Shown here: positions 19,758 to 27,912 of the stretch, piece after piece
Layout: every line of letters starts with the position of its first letter
How positions within the stretch are numbered: the first letter of the stretch is position 1
From: Phreatobacter cathodiphilus
Lineage (GTDB): Bacteria > Pseudomonadota > Alphaproteobacteria > Rhizobiales > Phreatobacteraceae
Reading direction: 5' to 3'
Assembly (NCBI RefSeq): GCF_003008515.1
Contig: NZ_CP027668.1
Span: 3,699,001 to 3,763,000 of the forward strand
Length of the DNA: 64,000 nucleotides
The notes under the pieces: model-generated
Database searches by the model: none
The model's input: the letters and a program-made list of their open reading frames with translations, nothing else
What the model was told of the DNA's origin: nothing
Program-made: the position numbers and the translations under genes

Positions 19758-20007
19758 GAGTCTCTGCGGTTCCAGACCGAATCCTCGCGGACCCACGCCG
19801 AGTCTTGCGTGAGTCCCTCGTACGGCCAGGAGGCCGGCGCGGAGTCGCCGTTAAGAATTCGTCAACCGAGATGACTCGCGGCGACACCGCGAAGACTCGA
19901 CCCCCCGCGTCTTTCGACTCGGCTAGTGGTCGGATCGACTCGCACCCACCACATCTCGTCGGGAACGAATCGTGACTCGGCACGAGTCAGCGATTCGGGC
20001 CCGATTC
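19758..20007. repeat. Dense, helically phased array of GANTC (CcrM-type) sites
   Basis: The 357 bases between HK2 and the helicase gene hold no credible gene but contain 14 GANTC pentamers, at 19758, 19779, 19800, 19811, 19842, 19873, 19894, 19916, 19937, 19967, 19974, 19984, 19992 and 20003. Steps between the first ten are 21, 21, 11, 31, 31, 21, 22, 21 and 30 bases, close to whole multiples of 10.5, so these sites face one side of the helix. Sites 1-5 read GAGTC/GAATC and sites 6-9 read GACTC. GANTC is the target of the cell-cycle methylase CcrM in alphaproteobacteria. The role is unknown: a regulatory region for the helicase gene or a chromosomal mark are possibilities. Confidence 0.85.
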
Positions 20008-20097
20008 GTTCCTCACCCGTTCCGGGCGTGAATGTGATGACAGCGCGGCGTGAAAAGATGCCCGCGCCCCGTCCCGGCATGATACAGGGATGGAGGA

Positions 20098-23000
20098 ATG
20101 ACCCTTTCGCTTCCGCCATTGCCCCCCGCCCTCCGCGGGCGTGGGGTCACCGCAGTGCTTGGCCCCACCAATACGGGCAAGACGACGCTCGCCATCGAGC
20201 GGATGCTGGCCCATCCCTCGGGGTTGATCGGCCTGCCGCTGCGCCTTCTGGCGCGCGAGGTCTACGGCAAGCTGGTCGCCAGGGCCGGTGAGGGCGCCGT
20301 CGCCCTCGTCACCGGCGAGGAGAAGATCAAGCCTCCGGGCGCGCGCTACTGGGTGGCGACCGTCGAGGCCATGCCCCTCGACCTCGACGTCTCCTTCCTC
20401 GCCATCGACGAGGTGCAGATCGCCGGCGACCTCGAGCGCGGCCACGTCTTCACCGACCGCATCCTCAACCGCCGCGGCCGCGACGAGACCATGCTGCTCG
20501 GCGCCGCCACCATGCGCGGGCTGATCGAGAAGCTCGTTCCCGGCGCCAACATCGTGACACGGCCGCGCTTCTCCAACCTCTCCTTCGCCGGCGAGAAGAA
20601 GATCACGCGGCTGCCGCGCCGCTCGGCCATCGTCGCCTTCTCGGCCGACGAGGTCTACGCCATCGCCGAGCTGATCCGCCGGCAGCGCGGGGGGGCGGCG
20701 GTTGTGCTGGGGGCTCTGTCGCCGCGCACCCGCAACGCCCAGGTGGAGCTCTATCAGGCGGGCGACGTCGACTATCTCATCGCCACCGACGCCATCGGCA
20801 TGGGCCTCAACCTCGACGTCGAGCACGTCGCCTTCGCCGCCGACCGCAAATATGACGGCTACCAGTTCCGCCGGCTGAACCCGGTGGAATTCGCGCAGAT
20901 CGCCGGCCGCGCCGGCCGCTCCAACCGGGACGGCACCTTCGGCACCACGGGTCGCTGCCCGCCGCTGGAGGACGAGCTCGTCCACGCCCTCGAAAGCCAT
21001 GCCTTCGACGGGGTGAAGGTGCTGCAATGGCGCAACACCCATCTGGATTTCGGCTCGGTGGACCGGCTGCGGGAGAGCCTCGACGTGGTGCCGAACGAGG
21101 CTGGCCTCACCCGCTCGCCCATCGCCGAGGACCAAAGGGTGCTGGAACTGGCGCTGCGCGACCCCATGGTGAAGGAGCGCGCCGTCGGTCGCGCCGCCGT
21201 CGCGCGGCTGTGGGAAGCCTGCATGATGCCGGACTACCGCAAGATCTCGCCCGCCAGCCATGCCGACCTCGTCACCACGCTTTTCGGCTATCTCACGGGA
21301 CGTTCGGGCCGGATTCCCTCCGACTGGATCGCCGCGCAGGTCGCCTTCGCCGACCGTACGGACGGCGACATCGACACGTTGTCGGCCCGCATCTCCCACA
21401 TCCGCACCTGGACCTTCGCGGCCAACCGGCCGGATTGGGTCGACGACCCCGTCCACTGGCAGGCCGAAACCCGCCGCGTCGAAGACATTTTGTCCGACGC
21501 CCTCCATGAACGCTTGACGCAGCGCTTCGTCGACCGCAGGACGAGCGTGCTGATGCGGCGCCTAAGGGAAAACACCATGCTCGAAGCCGAGATCACCAAG
21601 ACCGGCGACGTCACCGTCGAGGGCCAGCACGTCGGCCGGCTCGAGGGCTTCCGCTTCGCGCCCGATCCCCAGGCCGGCGACGGCGAGGCCGGCAAGGCTC
21701 TTCGGGCGGCGGCTTCGAAGGCGCTGGCGGGCGAGATCGACTCCCGCGCCGAGAAGCTCGCCGCCTCGGGCGACGAGACCTTCATCCTCTCCAACGACGG
21801 CACGATCCGCTGGCGCGGCGAGGCGGTGGCCAAGCTGGTGGGCGGCGACAAGGTGCTCTCGCCCCGGGTCCGCATCCTCTCCGACGAGCATCTGACCGGC
21901 GGCCCGCGCGACCAGGTGCAGGCCCGCCTCGACCTGTGGGTTCATGCCCAGATCGCCAAGCTTCTCGGGCCCGTCCTGGCTCTGGAGAGTTCGGAGGAAC
22001 TCACCGGCCTCGCCCGCGGCGTCGCCTTCCAGCTCGCTGAGGCCCTCGGCGTCGTCGAGCGCCCGAAGGTCGCCGAGGACGTCAAGCAGCTCGACCAGGA
22101 GGCGCGTGCCGTCCTGCGCAAGCTCGGCGTGCGCTTCGGCGCCTATCACATCTACCTGCCGGCGACGCTGAAGCCGGCGCCGCGCGCCCTGGCACTGCAG
22201 CTCTACATGCTCAAGCACGACATGCTTGAGAAGAAGGGCCTCGCCGAGCTGCCGGCGCTCGCCGCCTCGGGCCGCACCTCCATCGCCGTCGACCCGGAGA
22301 TCGAGAAGGATCTTTACCGCCTCGTCGGCTTCCGGGCGCTGGGCGCCCGCGCCGTGCGCGTCGACATTCTCGAGCGCCTCGCCGACATCATCCGCCCGGC
22401 GCTCGCCTGGCGTCCCGGCACGCCGACGCCGGAGCCGGCCGGCCATTTCCCCGGCGGCGGCTTCACCGCGACGGTCGGCATGACCTCGCTGGTCGGCTGC
22501 TCGGGCGAGGATTTCGCCTCCATCCTGAAGGGCCTCGGCTACCGAATGGAGAAGCGTCCCGCGCCGCCGCCGAAGTCCGCGGTGGAGAGCACCCCGGCCC
22601 CGGCCGAGGCTCCAGCCGAAGAGACGATGGACGAGGCTCCCGCCGAGGCAGCGACGGACGAGGCCGGCTCCGAGGCGGCCCCGATCGCCGAACTCGCCGA
22701 TACCGACGCCGCAGCACCGGTGGCCGAGGAGGCGGTGCCCGCCCCCGCCGTCACGGAGGAGCCGGCAGCGGCGGCCGCCGCCGACCTGCCGCCCGTCGAC
22801 GTGGTGGCGCCCGATTTCGAGGCGCCGGCCATGACCGACACCATGGCGCCCAACGCCGTGATGGATCCGGAGGCGGAACTCGCCGTCGTGCCGGCGCCCA
22901 CCGCCGAAGCTGGCGAGGAGGCCGCGCCGAGTGATTCGGCCGCACCGGCAGAGGCCGCTGCTCCCGCGGAGCCCGCCCTCGTCGAGGTCTGGCGGCCCGG

Positions 23001-23475
23001 TGGCCGCATGGATGGCGAGCGGGGCGGACGCCGCGATTTCCGCCGCGGCGGCGAGCGCGGCGAGGGCGAGCAGCGCCCCCACCAGGGCCGCCCGCGTCAG
23101 GGCCGCAATCCCCGCGAGGGCCAGCGCCAGAACCAAGGTCCGCGCGAGGGACAGCCCGCCGGCGAGGGTCCGGCGCGTGAGGGCGCGCCCGAGGGCGAGC
23201 GCCGCGAGGGCGGCCGGCCGCCGCGCCGCGACTTCTCGCGGTTCAAGGGCCCCGGTGGCCAGGAGAATCGCAATCACGAGAACCGCGGCCGCGACTTCCG
23301 CGGCAAGGGTGGCGACGGCGACCGCCGAGACCGTCCGCAGCGCGACGAGCGGCCCGACCAGCGCGGCCCGCGCCCGCAGCAGGACCGCGCCCCGCGCCGC
23401 GAGAAGGAGCCCGACCCGAATTCTCCCTTCGCCAAGCTCGCAGCGCTCAAGGATGCGCTGACGAAGAAGCCCTGA
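20098..23475 (+). CDS. SUV3-like superfamily 2 RNA/DNA helicase with disordered C-terminal tail
   Basis: A 1125-residue ATP-dependent helicase. Motif I is GPTNTGKTT near residue 23 and motif II is DEVQ in FLAIDEVQIAGDLERGH. Further on come TDAIGMGLNLDVEHVAF and the motif VI region QIAGRAGRSNRDG, all as in SUV3/mitochondrial RNA helicases. From about residue 820 the tail is Ala/Glu/Pro-rich and acidic, then Arg/Gly-rich and basic (EGQRQNQGPREGQPAGEGPA), a likely RNA-binding disordered region. GGAGGA sits just before the ATG. The S4-domain RNA-binding gene follows 18 bases later, which supports an RNA role. Confidence 0.92.
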   Translation: MTLSLPPLPPALRGRGVTAVLGPTNTGKTTLAIERMLAHPSGLIGLPLRLLAREVYGKLVARAGEGAVALVTGEEKIKPPGARYWVATVEAMPLDLDVSFLAIDEVQIAGDLERGHVFTDRILNRRGRDETMLLGAATMRGLIEKLVPGANIVTRPRFSNLSFAGEKKITRLPRRSAIVAFSADEVYAIAELIRRQRGGAAVVLGALSPRTRNAQVELYQAGDVDYLIATDAIGMGLNLDVEHVAFAADRKYDGYQFRRLNPVEFAQIAGRAGRSNRDGTFGTTGRCPPLEDELVHALESHAFDGVKVLQWRNTHLDFGSVDRLRESLDVVPNEAGLTRSPIAEDQRVLELALRDPMVKERAVGRAAVARLWEACMMPDYRKISPASHADLVTTLFGYLTGRSGRIPSDWIAAQVAFADRTDGDIDTLSARISHIRTWTFAANRPDWVDDPVHWQAETRRVEDILSDALHERLTQRFVDRRTSVLMRRLRENTMLEAEITKTGDVTVEGQHVGRLEGFRFAPDPQAGDGEAGKALRAAASKALAGEIDSRAEKLAASGDETFILSNDGTIRWRGEAVAKLVGGDKVLSPRVRILSDEHLTGGPRDQVQARLDLWVHAQIAKLLGPVLALESSEELTGLARGVAFQLAEALGVVERPKVAEDVKQLDQEARAVLRKLGVRFGAYHIYLPATLKPAPRALALQLYMLKHDMLEKKGLAELPALAASGRTSIAVDPEIEKDLYRLVGFRALGARAVRVDILERLADIIRPALAWRPGTPTPEPAGHFPGGGFTATVGMTSLVGCSGEDFASILKGLGYRMEKRPAPPPKSAVESTPAPAEAPAEETMDEAPAEAATDEAGSEAAPIAELADTDAAAPVAEEAVPAPAVTEEPAAAAAADLPPVDVVAPDFEAPAMTDTMAPNAVMDPEAELAVVPAPTAEAGEEAAPSDSAAPAEAAAPAEPALVEVWRPGGRMDGERGGRRDFRRGGERGEGEQRPHQGRPRQGRNPREGQRQNQGPREGQPAGEGPAREGAPEGERREGGRPPRRDFSRFKGPGGQENRNHENRGRDFRGKGGDGDRRDRPQRDERPDQRGPRPQQDRAPRREKEPDPNSPFAKLAALKDALTKKP

Positions 23476-23493
23476 TCCGGACGGACGGGGCGC

Positions 23494-23874
23494 TTGGGCG
23501 AGGCCGGCAAGCTGAGGATCGACAAGTGGCTGTGGTTCGCCCGCGTCGTGAAGACGCGCAGCGCCGCCGCCACCCTCTGCGAGGACGGCTCGGTCCGGCT
23601 CAACGGCACCCGCATCGACCAGGCCCACAAGGCGATCCGGATCGGCGACGTGGTGACCGTGGCGCTCGCCGGCCGCATCAAGGTGCTGAAGGTCGTCTCC
23701 CTCGCCGAGCGGCGTGGGCCCTATTCGGAAGCACAGCACATCTACGAGGATCTGTCGCCCGAGCCGCCGCGCTTCGATCCGCCCTCGCCGGTGGCCGAGC
23801 GCGAGGCGGGCAGTGGCCGGCCGACAAAGGCCGAGCGACGCGATCTCGATCGGCTGCGGCGCGAGGAGGAGTGA
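23494..23874 (+). CDS. S4-domain RNA-binding protein (Hsp15/HslR-like)
   Basis: A 126-residue protein with the S4 fold in its first 65 residues: [20 protein letters not shown], then [25 protein letters not shown]. The tail is charged and basic ([15 protein letters not shown]). Hsp15-type proteins rescue stalled 50S subunits that carry nascent chains. The only suitable start is a TTG at 23494, giving [12 protein letters not shown]. Its place right after the SUV3-like helicase is commonly seen in Hyphomicrobiales and suggests a shared transcript. Confidence 0.88.
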   Translation: MGEAGKLRIDKWLWFARVVKTRSAAATLCEDGSVRLNGTRIDQAHKAIRIGDVVTVALAGRIKVLKVVSLAERRGPYSEAQHIYEDLSPEPPRFDPPSPVAEREAGSGRPTKAERRDLDRLRREEE

Positions 23875-23891
23875 GGCGCTCGCGAATCCGC

Positions 23892-23919
23892 TTGCCAGAA
23901 CGGCACTGTTCGGAATAAC
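23892..23919 (+). promoter_or_regulatory. Candidate sigma-70 promoter of metXW
   Basis: TTGCCA (23892-23897) and AATAAC (23914-23919) are separated by 16 bases, in the only AT-richer stretch ahead of metX. An inverted repeat GTTCG-GAATAA-CGAAC overlaps the -10 region and might be an operator. The match is moderate and no start site is proven. Confidence 0.35.
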
Positions 23920-23959
23920 GAACGCTCTGACTGTCTTTCAAAACGCCAGAACCAGACTC

Positions 23960-25135
23960 ATGGCTCGCCCCCGGCGCATCTCCGACGAACTCGCCCGCCA
24001 GCAGGCCGACCAGCCCGCCGGCGAGGTCGCCCGTTTCGGCGTCGACGAACCGCTGCTGCTCGACGCCGGCATCGCGCTGGCGCCCTTCCAGATCGCCTAC
24101 CGCACCTACGGCACGCTGAACGCCGCCCGGTCCAACGCGATCCTCGTCTGCCATGCCCTGACCGGCGACCAGCATGTGGCGAGCGACAATCCGGTCACCG
24201 GCAAGCCCGGCTGGTGGGAGATCATGATCGGGCCGGGCAAGCCGATCGACACCGACCGCTATTTCGTCATTTCCTCCAACGTGCTCGGCGGCTGCATGGG
24301 CACGACGGGGCCGGCCTCCACCGATCCCGCCACGGGCAAGCCCTATGGCCTGTCGCTGCCCCTCATCACCATTCCCGACATGGTCAGGGCCCAGGCCATG
24401 CTGGTGAAGCGGCTCGGCATCGACACGCTGTTCTCCGTCGTCGGCGGCTCCATGGGCGGCATGCAGGTGCTGCAATGGGCGACGCAGTACCGCGACCGCG
24501 TGTTCTCGGCCATGCCCATCGCCACGGCGGCACGCCACTCGGCGCAGAACATCGCCTTCCACGAGGTGGGTCGGCAGGCGATCATGGCCGATCCGGAATG
24601 GCGCGGCGGACGCTACCTCGCCGAGGGCGCGCGTCCCTCGGCCGGCCTCGCCGTCGCCCGCATGGCGGCGCACATCACCTATCTCTCCGACGCCGCCCTG
24701 CACCGCAAGTTCGGCCGCCGCTTCCAGGACCGCGACGCGCCGACCTTCTCCTTCGACGCCGATTTCCAGGTGGAAAGCTATCTGCGCTACCAGGGCGAGG
24801 CCTTCGTCGAGCGCTTCGACGCCAATTCCTATCTCTACGTGACGCGGGCGATGGACTATTTCGACATCGCCGCCGACCACGGAGGATCGCTGGCGAAAGC
24901 CTTCGCCGGCACGACGACGCGGTTCTGCGTCGTCTCCTTCACCTCCGACTGGCTGTTCCCCACGGCGGATTCACGCCAGGTGGTCCACGCGCTCAACGCG
25001 GCGGGCGCCTCCGTCTCCTTCGCCGAGATCACCTCGGACAAGGGCCACGACGCCTTCCTTTTGGACGAGCCGGAGCTCTTCGCCATCACGCGCGGCTTCC
25101 TCGATTCGGCGGCGCGCGCCCGGGGCATCGCATGA
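23960..25135 (+). CDS. metX: Homoserine O-acetyltransferase MetX
   Basis: Activates homoserine with an acyl-CoA in the first committed step of methionine synthesis. The 391-residue alpha/beta hydrolase has the nucleophile elbow [10 protein letters not shown] near residue 163, the acidic residue in SFTSDWLFP and the histidine in [31 protein letters not shown] and [12 protein letters not shown] are family signatures. The ATG at 23960 has no obvious Shine-Dalgarno; the frame is open further upstream but overlaps the S4 gene. metW overlaps its stop. MetX-family enzymes may use acetyl- or succinyl-CoA, so the acyl donor is inferred. Confidence 0.93.
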   Translation: MARPRRISDELARQQADQPAGEVARFGVDEPLLLDAGIALAPFQIAYRTYGTLNAARSNAILVCHALTGDQHVASDNPVTGKPGWWEIMIGPGKPIDTDRYFVISSNVLGGCMGTTGPASTDPATGKPYGLSLPLITIPDMVRAQAMLVKRLGIDTLFSVVGGSMGGMQVLQWATQYRDRVFSAMPIATAARHSAQNIAFHEVGRQAIMADPEWRGGRYLAEGARPSAGLAVARMAAHITYLSDAALHRKFGRRFQDRDAPTFSFDADFQVESYLRYQGEAFVERFDANSYLYVTRAMDYFDIAADHGGSLAKAFAGTTTRFCVVSFTSDWLFPTADSRQVVHALNAAGASVSFAEITSDKGHDAFLLDEPELFAITRGFLDSAARARGIA

Positions 25136-25773
25136 CGACCGATCTGACCATGGCGGCCGTTCCCGGCCCGATCCGCGCCGACTACCTCGTCGTCTCCCGC
25201 CTGATCGCGCCGGGATCGAAGGTGCTGGACGTCGGCTGCGGCGACGGCGGTCTCCTGAAGCTGCTGCGCGACGAGAAGGGCGTCGACGGGCGCGGCATCG
25301 AACTGTCGCGCGAGGGCGTCAACCGCTGCGTCGCCGAGGGCCTCGCGGTGATCCAGGGCGACGCCGACACCGACCTCGCCTTCTATCCGGACGATGCCTT
25401 CGACGTGGTGATCCTGTCGCAGACCATCCAGGCTACCCGCGCGCCGCGCGTGGTGCTGGAGCACATGCTGCGCATCGGCAAGCAGGCAGTGGTCTCCTTC
25501 CCCAATTTCGGGCACTGGCGCCTCAGGCTGCAGCTCGTCACGCGCGGCCGCATGCCGACCTCGGAAAATCTGCCCTACCACTGGTACGACACGCCCAACA
25601 TCCACTTCTGCACCATCCGCGACTTCGTCGATCTGGTGCGCGAGGTGGAGGCGGTGATCGACCATTCCACCGCCCTCGATGGCTGGGGCCGCGAGGTGCG
25701 CGTCAACGCGCCCTGGTGGTTCTGGAATTTCTTCGGCGAACAGGCCGTGTTCAAGCTGCGCGGCAAGCGCTGA
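25132..25773 (+). CDS. metW: Methionine biosynthesis protein MetW
   Basis: A 213-residue methyltransferase-fold protein that works with MetX in many proteobacteria. The SAM-binding loop [15 protein letters not shown] lies near residue 32. [34 protein letters not shown] and the C-terminal [15 protein letters not shown] are MetW signatures. Its ATG overlaps the metX stop (ATGA), so the two are translationally coupled. MetW is thought to aid or activate MetX acyltransfer; a methyl acceptor is not established. Confidence 0.93.
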   Translation: MTTDLTMAAVPGPIRADYLVVSRLIAPGSKVLDVGCGDGGLLKLLRDEKGVDGRGIELSREGVNRCVAEGLAVIQGDADTDLAFYPDDAFDVVILSQTIQATRAPRVVLEHMLRIGKQAVVSFPNFGHWRLRLQLVTRGRMPTSENLPYHWYDTPNIHFCTIRDFVDLVREVEAVIDHSTALDGWGREVRVNAPWWFWNFFGEQAVFKLRGKR

Positions 25774-25790
25774 GCCCCGGGAGACATCCG

Positions 25791-26162
25791 ATGACGCTGC
25801 TCGCCAAGGCCCTCGTCGCGCTGGTGGCCCTGCTCCATGCCGGCTTTCTCGTCATCGAGATGTTCTTCTGGAACACGCCGTTCGGGCGGCGCGCGTTCAA
25901 CCTGACGCCGGACTTCGCCGCCCAGTCGGCGGTGCTCGCCGCCAACCAGGGCCTCTACAACGGCTTCCTCGCCGCCGGTCTCGTCTGGAGCCTCGTCGCA
26001 CCGAAGCACCTGGCGGTGCCGCTGCAGATCTTCTTCCTCGGCTGCGTCGTCGTCGCCGGCGTGTTCGGCGCCGCCACGGCCAAGGCGTCGATCCTGTTCA
26101 TCCAGGCGCTGCCGGCGGCGCTGGCCCTCGCGGCCGTCTGGTGGACCCGCGAGCGGGCCTGA
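25791..26162 (+). CDS. DUF1304-family small membrane protein
   Basis: A 123-residue protein with four predicted membrane helices (around residues 3-25, 50-66, 74-94 and 101-117). LHAGFLVIEMFFWNTPFGRRAFN followed by ANQGLYNGFLAAGL is the DUF1304 signature. It starts 17 bases after metW with GGGAGA as ribosome-binding site, so it is probably carried on the metXW transcript. No function is known for the family. Confidence 0.88.
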   Translation: MTLLAKALVALVALLHAGFLVIEMFFWNTPFGRRAFNLTPDFAAQSAVLAANQGLYNGFLAAGLVWSLVAPKHLAVPLQIFFLGCVVVAGVFGAATAKASILFIQALPAALALAAVWWTRERA

Positions 26163-26348
26163 GTCCCACGCCAGACAGACGTGAGGCGGTCCCGAGCGGC
26201 CGCGCCACGCTCCATCATCCGTCGCACCTGCGGCCATCTCGCCTGCACTCGTCCGCGCCCGCCCGGCGGCCGATAGGAACCGCGTGCCGCGCTCAGGGGT
26301 TGACGCTCACCGGCGCCACGCCTGCCGACTTGCCCCAAGGAGGACGCC

Positions 26349-26690
26349 ATGCATTCCGGACAGACCGAAGCCATGACAACCTGCATCGGGGATTGTCTCG
26401 CCTGCTACAGGACCTGCTTGTCCTCGGCCATGGGCCATTGCCTGGAGGCGGGTGGCAAACACGTCGAGAAAGCCCATTTCACGCTGATGATGGCGTGCGC
26501 CGAGATCTGCCGCACCTCCGCTCACTTCATGCTGATCGGCACGCCGCATCACAAGCATACCTGCGCCGAATGCGCGGAGATCTGCACCGAGTGCGCCGAT
26601 GACTGCGAGCGGTTGGGCGGCATGGACGATTGTGTCGCGGCCTGCCGGCGCTGTGCGGAGAGCTGCCGTCGGATGGCGTCCACCCATTGA
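26349..26690 (+). CDS. Four-helix-bundle copper-storage-type protein (Csp / DUF326)
   Basis: A 113-residue protein with 16 cysteines, at residues 12, 16, 19, 23, 31, 50, 54, 72, 75, 79, 82, 86, 95, 99, 102 and 106, mostly spaced CxxxC or CxxC so they face the core of a four-helix bundle. This is the pattern of Csp copper-storage proteins, which bind many Cu(I) ions. The absence of a signal peptide points to the cytosolic Csp3-like group. AAGGAGG precedes the ATG and an intrinsic terminator follows directly, so it is a single-gene unit. No copper pump or regulator gene lies next to it. Confidence 0.88.
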   Translation: MHSGQTEAMTTCIGDCLACYRTCLSSAMGHCLEAGGKHVEKAHFTLMMACAEICRTSAHFMLIGTPHHKHTCAECAEICTECADDCERLGGMDDCVAACRRCAESCRRMASTH

Positions 26691-26696
26691 CGAGAA

Positions 26697-26727
26697 GGCC
26701 GCCACCCGATGGGGCGGCGGCCCTTTT
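26697..26727 (+). terminator. Intrinsic terminator after the Csp-type gene
   Basis: GGCCGCCACCC (26697-26707) pairs with GGGCGGCGGCC (26712-26722), with one A-C mismatch, around the loop GATG. CTTTTG follows directly. It begins seven bases after the stop codon. Confidence 0.75.
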
Positions 26728-26732
26728 GCCCG

Positions 26733-27002
26733 TCAGATGCCCGTGGGGCGCGTCTGGCGCTGACGCGAGGCGCCGCCCTGGCTGTCCTGATTCGTTGCGT
26801 CGACATCCTGCGGGTCGCGGAGCAGGTCCTCCTCGGCCTGGCCCCAGCCGCCGTTCTCGTGTGGGAAGCCGCCCTGTTGCTGGCCGCTGCCGCCGCCCTG
26901 GTTCTGCTGGGACTGGTTCTGCCGAGGCTGGTTCGGCTGCGCCTGATCGAAACGCGGCGCGTCCTTGGCCGAGCGGCCGTCGTCACGTGAGCCGTTGGTC
27001 AT
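26733..27002 (-). CDS. Small Gln/Asn/Gly-rich hydrophilic protein of unknown function
   Basis: An 89-residue protein starting MTNGSRDDGRSAKDAPRFDQ. The middle is a low-complexity run of Gln, Asn, Gly and Ser, followed by an acidic segment (EEDLLRDPQDVDATNQD). It has no membrane segment, signal peptide or cysteine and is expected to be disordered. A strong AAGGAGG lies nine bases before the ATG at 27002, which is the main reason to believe it is expressed. It converges with the Csp-type gene. I do not recognise a family. Confidence 0.65.
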   Translation of the reverse strand: MTNGSRDDGRSAKDAPRFDQAQPNQPRQNQSQQNQGGGSGQQQGGFPHENGGWGQAEEDLLRDPQDVDATNQDSQGGASRQRQTRPTGI

Positions 27003-27077
27003 CGCGGATCCTCCTTGCCGAGCCCCCCATGGAGGAACCGGCCGGCCCGGCCGAGGTTCCCGCGCGGTCGAGGCCGC

Positions 27078-27857
27078 TCAATAGGTCCCGGGATATTGGC
27101 CGCCGTCGACCAGCAGGCTCTGCCCGGTGATGAACCCGGCATGGGCCGAGCAGAGGAAGGCGATGGTGGCGCCGATCTCCGCCGCTTCGCCATAGCGGCC
27201 GGCGGGGTTCTGGGCGGCGCGCTCGGCCCAGATCTCGGCGTAAGGCCGCCCGGTCATGGCGCTGAGCTTCTCGACATGATGCTTCTGGGCGTCGGTGGCG
27301 ACGATGCCGGGCAGCACGTTGTTGATGGTGACGCCGCGCCCGACGGTCTGGCGGGAGAGGCCCGCCACGAAGCCGACGAGGCCGGAGCGGGCGCCGTTGG
27401 ACAGGCCCATCTCGGCCTGCGGGCTCTTCACCGAGCGCGAGACGATGTTGACGATGCGGCCGAAGCCGCGCGCCATCATGCCGTCCACCGTCGCCTTCAT
27501 CAGGTCGATGGGGGCGAGCATCATGGCGTCGAGGGCGGCGATCCAGTCCTCCCGCGACCACGCCCGGAAGTCGCCGGGCGGCATGCCGTCGGCATTGGTG
27601 ACGAGAATATCGGGTGCCGGGCAGGCGGAAACCAGCCGCGCCCGGTCGGCGGGAAGGGTGACGTCGCCAGCGACGGTCGCGACCGGAACGCCGAAGCGGG
27701 CGCGGATCTCGGCGGCCGCCGCGTCCAGCCGCTCGGGATTGCGCGCGAAGAGGATGAGCGCGACACCTTCGGCCGCCAGCATCTCCGCCGCGGCGCGGCC
27801 CATGCCGCGGCTGCCGCCGCAGACGATGGCCGATCTGCCCTTCAGTCCCAGGTCCAT
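27078..27857 (-). CDS. SDR-fold protein lacking the catalytic Tyr-Lys pair
   Basis: A 259-residue short-chain-dehydrogenase fold protein. The nucleotide loop GGSRGMG near residue 14 is intact. The NNAG motif reads TNADG, and where YxxxK should stand after SRSVKSP the sequence is GLSNGARSGL, so both Tyr and Lys are absent. A subgroup of SDR proteins annotated as oxoacyl reductases shares this SNGARSG pattern, so it is a family feature and not recent decay. The ATG at 27857 gives MDLGLKGRSAIVCGG; upstream in-frame sequence is not SDR-like. It follows nasA on the same strand after 55 bases and could be read through from it. Confidence 0.85.
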   Translation of the reverse strand: MDLGLKGRSAIVCGGSRGMGRAAAEMLAAEGVALILFARNPERLDAAAAEIRARFGVPVATVAGDVTLPADRARLVSACPAPDILVTNADGMPPGDFRAWSREDWIAALDAMMLAPIDLMKATVDGMMARGFGRIVNIVSRSVKSPQAEMGLSNGARSGLVGFVAGLSRQTVGRGVTINNVLPGIVATDAQKHHVEKLSAMTGRPYAEIWAERAAQNPAGRYGEAAEIGATIAFLCSAHAGFITGQSLLVDGGQYPGTY

Positions 27858-27912
27858 GGCGGGGTGATAGGATGCGGCGCGGCCTTTGTCTCGTCCCGCC
27901 GGCGCCGGCCGC

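Noticed and set aside
19862-20119. Small minus-strand reading frame (85 codons) across the GANTC array
   Set aside because: No ribosome-binding site, no recognisable domain, unusual composition forced by the GANTC sites, and it runs into the helicase start.
23875-23959. SAM-II riboswitch ahead of metX
   Set aside because: Alphaproteobacterial metX often has one, but the 85-base gap lacks the conserved pseudoknot and loop sequences; only a short inverted repeat near a possible promoter is seen.
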